Source: Lachnospiraceae bacterium (GTDB lineage Bacteria; Bacillota; Clostridia; Lachnospirales; Lachnospiraceae). Taken from it: 64,000 nucleotides of DNA. Positions 52,009-60,310 of the stretch are shown one piece after another; within the stretch, counting starts at the first letter, position 1; the number at the start of each line of letters is the position of its first letter. Made by a program: the position numbers and the translations under genes. The notes under the pieces were generated by a model. The model was not told the origin of the DNA, made no database searches, and worked only from the letters and a program-made list of their open reading frames with translations. The stretch is taken from positions 19,700-83,699 of the forward strand of contig CAJTCV010000019.1 of assembly GCA_910574805.1 (NCBI GenBank), read 5' to 3'.

Positions 52009-53043
52009 ATGAAGCAATATTTTTCTTTTCAGTGGCACATCACGGATGAGTGCGACCAGCGGTGTAAGCACTGCTACATTTTTTCGGGGGATGCCTGTAA
52101 AAAAATTAATTCCATGAACTGGCAGGAGATGCAGGATACGTTCTATAACTGCCTTGATTTTTGCAGGGTTTTCAACCGTTTGCCTTATTTCTATATTACC
52201 GGCGGCGATCCGATCCTGCATCCGGATTTCTGGAAGCTGTTGAAACTGCTTCAGGAACACAGCGTACCGTTTACTATTCTCGGAAATCCATTTCATCTAA
52301 ATGACCAGGTATGCCGTGAGTTGAAGGCATACGGCTGTGAGAAATATCAACTGTCCATTGACGGGCTTCGTGAAACCCACGACTGGTTCCGAAAACCCGG
52401 CTCCTACGACTGCACCCTAGAAAAGATCGGCTGCATAAACCGCGCGGGAATCCGCAGCGTGGTGATGACAACGGTTTCCAAAACCAACCGCATGGAGATT
52501 CCCGGGATTATCGACGCAGTTGTAAAAGCAGGCGTGGATGTATTTGCTTTTTCACGCTATGTTCCAAGCGGCGGCGACCTGGACGCAAGTATGACGCCCC
52601 AGGAATACCGGGAACTGCTTGCCATATGTGATAAAAAATTCAAAGAATATGAATCGGCGGGCTGTAAGACCTATTTTAATAAGAAAGATCACCTGTGGAC
52701 GCTGTATGAGTATGAGACGGGAGCGTTCAAAATTCCTGAAAATGCAGAGGAAGGAATGATCTACGGCGGCTGCAACTGCGGCAACTGCCACATCACGATT
52801 CTTCCCACCGGCGACGTCTTCGCCTGCCGCCGGGTAGCCGACAGCAAAGTGGGCAACGTGTTTGAAGACAGGCTTGCGGATATCTGGGTATGTGAAATGG
52901 AAGCCTGGCGGGACTACAAAAAATTTGAAAAATGTGCGAGGTGCGAGCTGCTGGCGTTCTGCCGCGGCTGTCCCGCCGTCGCAAAAGGAACAGGCGGAAA
53001 TTTTTATGCCGCTGATCCCCAATGTTGGAAGGAGATTGTTTGA
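52009..53043 (+). CDS. Radical SAM/SPASM peptide maturase, ACGX type
   Basis: A 344-residue enzyme. Radical SAM cluster motif CDQRCKHCY (Cys15, Cys19, Cys22), ITGGDPILHP for SAM binding, and a C-terminal SPASM region with GGCNCGNCHITILPTG, CRR, CARCELLAFCRGCP and a last Cys, enough for extra iron-sulfur clusters as in sactipeptide or ranthipeptide enzymes. Start chosen at ATG 52009, after AGGATAGAGAG; ATG 51952 would add 19 residues without support. It should modify the cysteine repeats of the upstream peptide. Two bases separate its stop from the nitroreductase start. Confidence 0.9.
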   Translation: MKQYFSFQWHITDECDQRCKHCYIFSGDACKKINSMNWQEMQDTFYNCLDFCRVFNRLPYFYITGGDPILHPDFWKLLKLLQEHSVPFTILGNPFHLNDQVCRELKAYGCEKYQLSIDGLRETHDWFRKPGSYDCTLEKIGCINRAGIRSVVMTTVSKTNRMEIPGIIDAVVKAGVDVFAFSRYVPSGGDLDASMTPQEYRELLAICDKKFKEYESAGCKTYFNKKDHLWTLYEYETGAFKIPENAEEGMIYGGCNCGNCHITILPTGDVFACRRVADSKVGNVFEDRLADIWVCEMEAWRDYKKFEKCARCELLAFCRGCPAVAKGTGGNFYAADPQCWKEIV

Positions 53044-53045
53044 AG

Positions 53046-53633
53046 ATGAATGAAACGATGCAGACCATTTTACATCGGCGGTCCATTCGCAGATTTGACG
53101 AAAAACAGATCGAAGAGGATGCCTTGCAGGAGATTCTGCAGGCGGGATTGTATGCCCCCAGCGCAGGCGGACGCCAGGGTGTGATATTTGCCGTCTGTCA
53201 GACTAAAGAAGTCAATGAGCGGCTCGGAAAAATTAACCGGGCAAATTCCAGTCCCCGTATGGCGACGGCGTCAAACTATGTGTCCAGAGAACAGCCCAGC
53301 ATCGCCGATGACCCGAAGCTGAAGAACGCCTTTTACGATGCGCCCACGGTCATCACCCTGTTTGCTCCGAAAAACTTTCTCTTTTCTCCGGAGGACTGTG
53401 CCCTTGCTGCCGGAAATATGATGCTGGCGGCAGATTCCCTGGGGATTGGCTCCTGCTATATCGGTCAGGGCTGGACCGCTTTTGCAGACCCTTATGGGCA
53501 GGAAGTGTTAAAGAAGTGGGAGATCCCCGTGGATTACTACGCGGTCATGCAACTTCTGCTTGGCTATCCCCGCGGGGGAGATCCGCATCCCGCACCAAAA
53601 CATAGAAAAGAAAGGCGTATACTGCGATTTTAG
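53046..53633 (+). CDS. Nitroreductase-family flavoprotein
   Basis: A 195-residue protein of the NfsA/NfsB-like fold: LHRRSIRRFDEKQIEEDALQ at the start (FMN-binding Arg-Arg-Ser), LYAPSAGGRQG, and DSLGIGSCYIGQG. It starts 2 bases after the radical SAM gene with AAGGAG before it, and precedes the flavin/ferredoxin gene, so it belongs to the same operon. It may reduce a peptide-derived or quinone-like substrate; no direct evidence tells which. Confidence 0.88.
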   Translation: MNETMQTILHRRSIRRFDEKQIEEDALQEILQAGLYAPSAGGRQGVIFAVCQTKEVNERLGKINRANSSPRMATASNYVSREQPSIADDPKLKNAFYDAPTVITLFAPKNFLFSPEDCALAAGNMMLAADSLGIGSCYIGQGWTAFADPYGQEVLKKWEIPVDYYAVMQLLLGYPRGGDPHPAPKHRKERRILRF

Positions 53634-53645
53634 GAGGTAGTTGTT

Positions 53646-54266
53646 ATGGACACGAAAACCTGTCTGGAAAAATTAAAGCTTGTGGGCGTGTTATCCTTTG
53701 CAACGGTTGACGGCGAGGGAAATCCGCAGATTCGATGTATCAGCGCGATTCATTTTGACAAAGACCGCTTTTATTTTTTCACGGCGAGAGGAAAGAACTT
53801 CTGCCATGAACTTCTTGAAAACGGCAGGGTTCAGATACTGGCTTACACCCGCTTCAAGGAAATGATACGGCTGTCCGCAAAGGCCGTGCCTGTCCCCGAA
53901 TCGGAGCAGGAAGAAAAAATCAACACGATTTTTTCCGAACAGCCCTATCTGGCAAATGTGTATCCGGGAGACACCCGGAAGATTGGAATTATTTTTGAGG
54001 TGAAACACGCTGAAATAGAATATTATCATCTCGGTGTCAATCCCATTTTCCGGGAAAGCTACACGCTGGGAGAAGGGACGGTTTCGGAAAAAGGGTATTT
54101 CATTACCGACAGCTGTATTGGCTGCGGAATATGCCAGGAAAGCTGTCCGCAGAGATGTATCATACAGGGAAACCCTTATCAGATCCAGCAGGAACACTGC
54201 CTGCACTGCGGAAGCTGCTACGAAAACTGCCCGGCAAATGCGGTTTGGAAACGAGGCGGGAAATGA
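53646..54266 (+). CDS. Pyridoxamine-phosphate-oxidase-like flavoprotein with C-terminal 2[4Fe-4S] ferredoxin
   Basis: A 206-residue fusion. Residues 1-140 form a split-barrel flavin domain (LSFATVDGEGNPQIRCISAIHFD, FYFFTARGKNFCHELLENG). Residues 145-205 carry CIGCGICQESCPQRC and CLHCGSCYENCP, two ferredoxin clusters. It would pass electrons between a ferredoxin pool and a flavin. It overlaps the macrodomain gene start by 4 bases (ATGA). An electron supply for the radical SAM enzyme or nitroreductase is a sensible guess. Confidence 0.85.
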   Translation: MDTKTCLEKLKLVGVLSFATVDGEGNPQIRCISAIHFDKDRFYFFTARGKNFCHELLENGRVQILAYTRFKEMIRLSAKAVPVPESEQEEKINTIFSEQPYLANVYPGDTRKIGIIFEVKHAEIEYYHLGVNPIFRESYTLGEGTVSEKGYFITDSCIGCGICQESCPQRCIIQGNPYQIQQEHCLHCGSCYENCPANAVWKRGGK

Positions 54267-55042
54267 ATCAGGCAGAAAGAAGAAATTATTTAATCAGGGA
54301 ATTGCTTTCAGAACAGCCGGAATATGCCAGTCTGCAGATTCCGGAGGATAAGGGCGGGCAAAAAAGGCTTCTGCGTTCTCTTTTTAATATCCGGATGCCC
54401 ATGCCCGCAGGTGACAAGTTTTTAGAAATACAGGATGCTTATCTTAAGGAAGAGACGAGAAGAAAGGGAATTACAAAGCTCTCTGATCTGGCTCCGGTAC
54501 AGGAGGGGATCTGTCTCTGGCAGGGAGACATTACGACGCTTGCCTGTGACGCCATTGTCAATGCGGCGAACAGCCAGATGCTGGGCTGCTTTTGCCCCTG
54601 CCACGGCTGTATAGACAATGCGATCCACACGTTTTCCGGCGTTCAGCTTCGGTTGGCCTGTGCGGAGCGGATGGAGAGGCAGGGACAGGAAGAACCTGTG
54701 GGGAAGGCAAAGATTACACAGGGCTTTAATCTGCCCTGCCGTTATGTCCTACATACAGTGGGGCCGATGATTCACGGCCGGCTTACCGGTCAGGACCTTG
54801 AACTGCTGGCATCCTGCTATCGTTCCTGCCTGGAGCTGGCGGAGGAAAACGGGATAAAAAGCATCGCGTTCTGCTGTATTTCTACAGGGGAGTTTCATTT
54901 TCCAAATGAAAAGGCGGCAGAGATCGCGGTTCGGACGGTAAAGGAATACCGGGAACAGATTCACAGCGGTATGGAGGTGATATTCAATGTTTTCAAAAAT
55001 GAGGATTACGAAGTCTACAGAAAACTGCTTGGAGCAGATTGA
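54263..55042 (+). CDS. Zinc-containing macrodomain protein, ADP-ribosyl hydrolase type
   Basis: A 259-residue protein. An N-terminal ~80-residue helical part is followed by a macrodomain: GDITTLACDAIVNAAN near residue 88-103, then GCFCPCHGCIDNAIH (109-122), which matches the Cys/His/Cys zinc site of the SauMacro/MacroD-like hydrolases, and later CISTGEFHFPNEKAAEIAV. Such enzymes remove ADP-ribose from proteins or reverse sirtuin-made ADP-ribosylation. ATG 54263 overlaps the upstream stop by 4 bases and 56 bases of its end overlap the sirtuin gene, so writer and eraser are coupled. Confidence 0.88.
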   Translation: MNQAERRNYLIRELLSEQPEYASLQIPEDKGGQKRLLRSLFNIRMPMPAGDKFLEIQDAYLKEETRRKGITKLSDLAPVQEGICLWQGDITTLACDAIVNAANSQMLGCFCPCHGCIDNAIHTFSGVQLRLACAERMERQGQEEPVGKAKITQGFNLPCRYVLHTVGPMIHGRLTGQDLELLASCYRSCLELAEENGIKSIAFCCISTGEFHFPNEKAAEIAVRTVKEYREQIHSGMEVIFNVFKNEDYEVYRKLLGAD

Positions 55043-55904
55043 AAAACTGAAAAAAGAACTTGCACAGGCGGACGCGGTGGTCATTGGAGCCGGTGCAGGT
55101 CTTTCCGCCGCTGCAGGTTTTGCATATACCGGGGAAAGATTTCAGCGTTATTTTTCCGACTTTGAAGCAAAGTACGGCTTTCATGATATGTATTCGGGAG
55201 GCTTTTATCCGTATTCTGCGCCGGAGGAGCATTGGGCGTACTGGAGCCGCTATATTTATGTCAACCGGTATATGAATGCGCCGAAACCAGTCTACGACAG
55301 ACTTTTGCAGCTTGTGAAGGATAAGGATTATTTTGTGATTACCACGAATGTGGATCACTGTTTCCAGAAAGCAGGCTTTGACAGGAAAAGGCTGTTTTAT
55401 ACACAGGGAGATTATGGTTTGTTCCAGTGCAGCAGACCCTGTCATCAGAAGACTTATGATAATGAAACTGTTATTCGGAAAATGGTGGAAGCGCAGGGCT
55501 ATGTGATTGACACAGATGGTACATTGATTCTGCCGGGAAGCGCATCACCTGAGACGGCGGTTCCGTCAGACCTTGTTCCGCACTGCCCGAAGTGCGGGGA
55601 GCCCATGAGCATGAACCTTCGGGCAGACCATACTTTCGCAGAAGATGAAGGATGGCATCTGGCCTCAGAGCGGTATGCAGAATTCTTACGCAGTCATCAG
55701 AACAGGAAAGTGCTGTTTTTAGAGGCAGCAGTCGGATTTAATACGCCGACAATAATAAAATACGGCTTTTGGCGCATGACTCACAAATGGAAAGATGCGG
55801 TCTATGTCTGCCTGAACTATGGAGAGGCATATGCGCCTGATGAAATAAAAAAGAAATCTATTTGTATTAATGGAGACATCGGAGAAATTTTGTATCAGCT
55901 TTAG
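54987..55904 (+). CDS. Class-M-like sirtuin (SirTM), NAD-dependent ADP-ribosyltransferase candidate
   Basis: A 305-residue Sir2-fold protein: GAGAGLSAAAGFAYTG near residue 34, FVITTNVDHCFQKAGF with the catalytic His, the zinc ligand pairs CSRPCH and CPKCGEP, and LEAAVGFNTP. Sirtuins linked to zinc macrodomains (class M, described in Staphylococcus and Streptococcus) ADP-ribosylate a lipoyl carrier protein; the usual partners GcvH-L and LplA2 are not seen here, and the operon instead has the ACGX peptide genes. GGAGGTGA precedes ATG 54987. A role on the peptide or on a remote lipoyl protein is open. Confidence 0.85.
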   Translation: MFSKMRITKSTENCLEQIEKLKKELAQADAVVIGAGAGLSAAAGFAYTGERFQRYFSDFEAKYGFHDMYSGGFYPYSAPEEHWAYWSRYIYVNRYMNAPKPVYDRLLQLVKDKDYFVITTNVDHCFQKAGFDRKRLFYTQGDYGLFQCSRPCHQKTYDNETVIRKMVEAQGYVIDTDGTLILPGSASPETAVPSDLVPHCPKCGEPMSMNLRADHTFAEDEGWHLASERYAEFLRSHQNRKVLFLEAAVGFNTPTIIKYGFWRMTHKWKDAVYVCLNYGEAYAPDEIKKKSICINGDIGEILYQL

Positions 55905-55921
55905 ATTTAAAAATGTAAGCA

Positions 55922-56065
55922 TTAAATAAGATAGTGGATAGAAAAATGACCACCAGATAACCACTGAAACAATACGGATATGCAATCCAAAGCGGCGTAT
56001 TGGCTGCCAGAACGACGGGAATTACAAGGAGCAGGTTCCTTTGGCTTTTTTGAAAATAGTCCCAT
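55922..56065 (-). CDS. Possible small protein, 47 residues
   Basis: A frame from ATG 56065 with AAGGAG upstream, beginning MGLFSKKPKEPAPC and ending at a TAA at 55922. The start looks like other short clostridial proteins with an MGLFSKK opening, but the second half has little character, and it could be a truncated gene. Low confidence. Confidence 0.35.
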   Translation of the reverse strand: MGLFSKKPKEPAPCNSRRSGSQYAALDCISVLFQWLSGGHFSIHYLI

Positions 56066-56101
56066 ACTGTTTTTCTCCTTAATCTACAAACTGGAAGTTG
56101 T

Positions 56102-56881
56102 CTATTCTTCCTCGCCCGGCTTGAATACCTTCAAATAGGCGGGACGACCCTCCGCTTCCTCCCCGTAGACATACAGCGTATTGGTCTCGGTATCCAGACA
56201 GGTGTGGCAGAAGCGCCCGCCGGGGAAAGGATATGGCTCTTGGAGGCGCTGGAAGTCCACGCCACCCTCGGACAAAACCGTTTGAATCTCGGCGGGGTCC
56301 TCAATCTCGTCCGGCTGGGCCTGTAGCTCCAGATTTACAAGCAGGATGTCCAGGAGGAAGGACTGAACCGAATCGGAGAAGGGCGCCCAGCTGTACACAT
56401 CGTCCTGGTCGTTGTAGTACACCGCCGGGTTGGGCTGGGTCAAATCCTCCGCTTTGATGCCCGCGTACCAACAGCCCTGATTTTCGCACCAGAACAGCAG
56501 GTAGTTGCCTGTCACCTTCCCCCACCGCTCCCGCGGCAGGGCACGCAGCTTCGCCAGCTCTTCATAGTCCTCTTCTCCCGGTTGGCTGAAAGACACCAAG
56601 TCCTCGTCAATATGATCGTAAGAGAAGGTCAGGCGCTTCTCAAAGAGTTTGGCCTTTTTGTCAGGAACGAATATCTCATGCAGCGCGCAGTTCAGGCTGG
56701 CCTTGCCGCAGGCGAGATAGTAGTCTCGCAGGGCAGCGGGAAGGCGTATTCCTGCCGTCGCCTCATAGGAGGCGACTGTCTTCTCGGAAAAACCTGTTGC
56801 TTTCCCCTCTCCAAAGCCGAACAGCGGTTCTGCCCACTGAACCAGCTCTATGGGGGAAATCTGATACCGTTTTTCACTCAT
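56102..56881 (-). CDS. SMI1/KNR4 (SUKH)-like protein
   Basis: A 259-residue acidic protein with the SUKH-type segment YEATAGIRLPAALRDYYLACGK near residue 40 and LLFWCENQGCWYAGIK. SUKH proteins are often immunity proteins in toxin systems, but others have housekeeping roles; no toxin gene is found beside it, so the role is open. AAAGGA precedes ATG 56881. A second unknown gene follows upstream on the same strand with 38 bases between. Confidence 0.75.
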   Translation of the reverse strand: MSEKRYQISPIELVQWAEPLFGFGEGKATGFSEKTVASYEATAGIRLPAALRDYYLACGKASLNCALHEIFVPDKKAKLFEKRLTFSYDHIDEDLVSFSQPGEEDYEELAKLRALPRERWGKVTGNYLLFWCENQGCWYAGIKAEDLTQPNPAVYYNDQDDVYSWAPFSDSVQSFLLDILLVNLELQAQPDEIEDPAEIQTVLSEGGVDFQRLQEPYPFPGGRFCHTCLDTETNTLYVYGEEAEGRPAYLKVFKPGEEE

Positions 56882-56919
56882 TATGACATTTTCCTTTCTG
56901 CTGTTTGCACTCATTTTTC

Positions 56920-57624
56920 TTAATCATATTCCGCGCAGATATATTTGAAATCCTCAGTTTTGCGCAATGCTGTCAAAGCGTGTTTCTCGATATGCTTTGA
57001 CATGATTTCTACGGCATACCGGAAATTCTCTGACGGATGGCCCTGGGCGCAGCGTACCATTGTGATCAGCATCCGGTTGTCACCTTCGATATATTCAGAC
57101 GGATAGTCGCCGGAGTTATCGCAGGCATCTTCGTCGTGGTATTTTCGTCTTACTGCCTCCATCTGCTCTGCAGTGCCGATCACTGCATGGTAATCCATGT
57201 TATCGCCGTCACAGTAGTAGTCGATAAAAAGCCTTGCCATAACATCCGTACATTGTTGGATCTGCTCAATTATGGCATTTGCATTTCGGATAGCAAATCT
57301 CCGAATTTTCTCCCTGGCATCTTCCTCGTTTTCATAGCGGATGTACAAAAGCGTTTCGCGGCCCTTAAGCATGGCCGTAATCTTCTGAAGCATTCCGTCC
57401 CTGCCATAGAAGGCACGCAGCGTCCGAACAAGTTCCCCCTCTGGCACGCTGTACAGCGTCATCTCACGCCTGTCCTTCCCAACAGGAATAGTATAGGCAA
57501 GCATTTGATACTGTGCGTCATAGTCAAAGGAGATCGCGTTGTCTCCGTTGATGTCCTTACTAAAATCAACAACGCTGTACACACCTTCTTTATATGTGAG
57601 CGGAATGCTGCGTAATTCTGGCAT
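56920..57624 (-). CDS. Conserved-looking protein of unknown function
   Basis: A 234-residue soluble, acidic protein with no recognised motif; it begins MPELRSIPLTYKEGVYSVVD and ends YICAEYD. It has no signal or membrane segment. It probably shares an operon with the SUKH-like gene downstream. The upstream 104 bases before the kinase remnant hold no clear promoter that I can name. Confidence 0.6.
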   Translation of the reverse strand: MPELRSIPLTYKEGVYSVVDFSKDINGDNAISFDYDAQYQMLAYTIPVGKDRREMTLYSVPEGELVRTLRAFYGRDGMLQKITAMLKGRETLLYIRYENEEDAREKIRRFAIRNANAIIEQIQQCTDVMARLFIDYYCDGDNMDYHAVIGTAEQMEAVRRKYHDEDACDNSGDYPSEYIEGDNRMLITMVRCAQGHPSENFRYAVEIMSKHIEKHALTALRKTEDFKYICAEYD

Positions 57625-57728
57625 TTGGGTTTCCTCCCCTTATCAAATATGATCTTGTCTGCGTGGTTACTATCATAAACAGCCAATTGTCACAGAAATG
57701 TCACAGGCTGCTGGTTTTCTTAAAAATT

Positions 57729-58351
57729 TTATCCATGAGGCAGAAATACGGAAAACCTGGAGCCGTAACCCACTGTTGAAGCAACTTTGCTATATCGTCC
57801 CTGCATGGTGACGATTTCACGACCCAGATATAATCCGATACCAATTCCCTCAATGTCGTGTACTTCTTCTTGCCGGTAAAAGCGTTTGAAGATCATTCCC
57901 TGTCTGCCCTCAGCTATCCCTTTGCCGCTGTCGGTTATGTTGATTTTTACATAGAACTCCCAGCTTTGAACGGAAACCTGAATGTCACCACCTGTCGGGG
58001 TGTACTTCACCGCATTGTCCAAAATGTTGAACGGGGCTTCACTTGTCCATTTCCTGTCGTGGGCCAGCACAATACCTGCTGGACAATCTACACTGACTTG
58101 AATATTCTTCCTTTTGGCGTTCAACAGAATACCGCCCAACGCCGCCAGAGTATCATAAAGCGGCTGTATTTTCTGTTAAGTGAAATGACGCCGGTTTCCA
58201 GGCGGGAGGTCTTTATCATGGCCTGCATGAGAAAGTCCAATTTTTCAAGCTGGCCGCTGGAAGCCTGAAAAAACTCCCGCCGCTTTTCTTCGGGCATGGG
58301 CTGTTCCAGCAGCGTGGCATTTACCATTTTAAGGTTGCTGAAATGCCAGAA
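57729..58351 (-). pseudogene. Sensor histidine kinase remnant with frameshift and lost N-terminus
   Basis: The C-terminal ATPase part reads to 57729 (NILDNAVKYTPTGGDIQVSV, DSGKGIAEGRQG, GIGIGLYLGREIV). Upstream, a part with SGQLEKLDFLMQAMIKTSRLETG reads in another frame. The break is at about 58165 in a run AGAAAATAC: adding one A joins SLNRK to IQPLYDTLAALGG, so a single-base loss in an A run is the likely cause. The membrane and phospho-acceptor part is missing, cut off where the HxlR gene ends at 58352. It is a relic of an OmpR-partner kinase. Confidence 0.8.
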
Positions 58352-58684
58352 TCAAATCCGGTTTTTATTCCCCCATTCGCACATACCATCTAAAATTGGA
58401 ATAAGGGATTTCCCACGCTCTGTCAGGCTGTATTCTACTTTGGGAGGAATCTGAGGATATTCTTCTCGGTGTACTAACTGGTCAGTTTCCAATTCTTTTA
58501 AGGTAGAACTTAATGTCTTGTATGAAATCCCGCCGATGTATTTTTTCATTTCATTAAATCGAACAATGCCGAATTCCATCAAAGTGTAAAGGATAACCAT
58601 TTTATATTTCCCATTGATCAGGGACAGGGTATAGCTGAAACCGGTATCATCCAAATTTTCTTTTGCTATGCAGCGTTCATACAT
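58352..58684 (-). CDS. HxlR-family transcriptional regulator (second copy)
   Basis: A 110-residue winged-helix protein: LINGKYKMVILYTLMEFGIVRFNEMKKYIGGISYKTLSSTL split over the helix-turn-helix, and a wing EEYPQIPPKVEYSLTERG. It has a Cys at position 4 (MYERC). Start at ATG 58684, after AGGAAAG. It lies divergent from the flavodoxin operon; the operator at 58701-58731 is 17 bases upstream of its own start, so it should control both directions. Its site is nearly the same as that of the first HxlR locus. Confidence 0.9.
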   Translation of the reverse strand: MYERCIAKENLDDTGFSYTLSLINGKYKMVILYTLMEFGIVRFNEMKKYIGGISYKTLSSTLKELETDQLVHREEYPQIPPKVEYSLTERGKSLIPILDGMCEWGNKNRI

Positions 58685-58700
58685 GTTACACTTTCCTAAA

Positions 58701-58756
58701 GGTAAGTATCTTACTTCAATGTGCATACTTGATTTTTATATCATTATTGCTATGAT
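58701..58756 (+). promoter_or_regulatory. Promoter and HxlR-type operator of the flavodoxin operon
   Basis: GGTAAGTAT (58701-58709), 11 bases, then GTGCATACTTG (58721-58731). The final TTG begins the -35 box TTGATT (58729-58734), which with TATGAT (58751-58756) has a 16-base spacer. Inside lies a smaller dyad AAGTATCTTACTT. The arrangement mirrors 51500-51556. Confidence 0.75.
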
Positions 58757-58809
58757 TATAATACTGGTAACAGAAAAAGTCAATGCTGGAGAAAGAGGAG
58801 GCAATCTTT

Positions 58810-59355
58810 ATGAGTAAAAAAATTGTAGTGATCACAGGAAGTCCAAGAAAAAACGGAAATAGTTTTGCAATGACGGATGCATTTATCCGGTCAGCGGAAA
58901 GTAAGGGACACAAGGTTACCCGGTTTGATGCCGCCATGATGAAGGTGGGAGGCTGTCGTGCCTGTGAAACCTGTTTTAAGACCGGCAGGGCGTGTTCTTT
59001 TGATGATGATTTTAACAGTATGGCGCCTGCCATTCTGGAGGCGGATGCATTGGTATTTACGATGCCCGTGTACTGGTATTCTATTCCGGCCCAGATAAAA
59101 GGCGTGATAGACAGGATTTTTTCTTTTGTAGCAGGAGGCAAAGATATTTCAGGGAAAGAATACGCTTTGATCGCCTGCTGCGAAGAGGAGGACATGAGCG
59201 TATTTGACGGAGTGCGCATCCCTATGGAACGCACGGCGGCTTTGAATAAATGGAAAATGGTCGGGGAAGTGCTGGTTCCCGGTGTCTTAAATGTTGGAGA
59301 TATTGAAAAGACGGACGGCTGCAGGCAGGCGGCTGCACTTGCAGATAAAATTTAA
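58810..59355 (+). CDS. Flavodoxin-like NAD(P)H-dependent oxidoreductase
   Basis: A 181-residue flavin reductase fold: ITGSPRKNGNSFAMTDAF is the FMN loop and GGCRACETCFKTGRAC a Cys-rich stretch typical of iron-sulfur flavoproteins and azoreductase relatives; FTMPVYWYSIPAQIKGVIDR follows. AGGAGG precedes ATG 58810. HxlR regulators commonly control such reductases in response to electrophiles or quinones. It is followed 20 bases later by a paralogue. Confidence 0.88.
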   Translation: MSKKIVVITGSPRKNGNSFAMTDAFIRSAESKGHKVTRFDAAMMKVGGCRACETCFKTGRACSFDDDFNSMAPAILEADALVFTMPVYWYSIPAQIKGVIDRIFSFVAGGKDISGKEYALIACCEEEDMSVFDGVRIPMERTAALNKWKMVGEVLVPGVLNVGDIEKTDGCRQAAALADKI

Positions 59356-59374
59356 AGGGTATGGTGTGGCGGTT

Positions 59375-59926
59375 ATGGATAAAAAAATTGTAATATTGAA
59401 TGGGAGCCCCCGTAGAAATGGGAATACGTCGGCGCTTGTAAAGGCATTTACGGAAGGAGCCAAAAGCGCAGGCAATGCAGTTGTGGAATTCTTTCTGGAC
59501 GGTATGGACATTCATGGATGTAAAGGGTGTTTTGGCGGGCACAGCAGCAGGGAATGTCCCTGTGTACAGAAAGATGACATGGATAAGATTTATCCGGCGG
59601 TGAGGGAATGTGACGTGATCGTGCTTGCAACGCCGCTGTATTACTGGAATATGAGCGGGCAGATCCGGACGGCGGTTGACCGGCTGTTTGCTCTGGAGGA
59701 GGGGGACGGCAACTTGCTCAGGGGGCATGACAGGGCTTCTGCTCTTCTGATGGCGGCGGAAGGAAATGGCTTTGAGGATGTGCTTGCCTATTATGATCAC
59801 TTGATGGAGCATCTGCGCTGGAAAAATCTGGGGGCTGTGCTTGCCGGAGGGAACAGCGCTTTGGGCGACATCGAGGGTAAGCCTGAAATCCGGAAGGCCC
59901 GTGAGCTTGGCAGTTCTATTCAGTAA
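59375..59926 (+). CDS. Flavodoxin-like oxidoreductase, paralogue of the previous gene
   Basis: A 183-residue flavin reductase fold: ILNGSPRRNGNTSALVKAF, HGCKGCFGGHSSRECPC, and LATPLYYWNMSGQIRTAVDRLF. ATG 59375 is used; AAAGGG is the only weak ribosome site upstream, and coupling to the first gene is likely. The pair probably forms an operon under the HxlR operator at 58701. Substrate unknown. Confidence 0.85.
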   Translation: MDKKIVILNGSPRRNGNTSALVKAFTEGAKSAGNAVVEFFLDGMDIHGCKGCFGGHSSRECPCVQKDDMDKIYPAVRECDVIVLATPLYYWNMSGQIRTAVDRLFALEEGDGNLLRGHDRASALLMAAEGNGFEDVLAYYDHLMEHLRWKNLGAVLAGGNSALGDIEGKPEIRKARELGSSIQ

Positions 59927-60310
59927 GGAAAAGAACAGGAGTTTTACGGGGTGGATGGTATGGGCAAAGAATCCGGGATATGAGGACAGGATTCGCTCGT
60001 GCTTCCGTATGAAAGTAACAGGCGACACAAAACAGTGAGAACGTTTTTGCAAAGCGGTCAAAACCGGCGACGCAGCTTTGGCATGTTCTGCCAAGACCTG
60101 GACAGGAGTGAGAAGAACATATCCAGCTCCGACAAATGTGAAAAAGATAAATATCGCACTTCCCGTCTGCATATCATAAGAATTTATGTAAATGTTGCTG
60201 ACCGCTGAAAGTTTGTTTTTATAACAGGTTTTTCGTATAATAAAACAGAAGAGAAGGATGATAAAAACGGGTATGAAAAGTCTGGAATGCGGTGAAAAAA
60301 GAAAAAGGAC
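59927..60310. other. 384 bases without a recognisable complete gene
   Basis: No intact gene or RNA seen. On the minus strand a hydrophobic frame near 60030-60170 (IFIFFTFVGAGYVLLTPVQVL) looks like a piece of a membrane protein but has no supported start or end. The stretch reads as decayed sequence. Confidence 0.5.
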
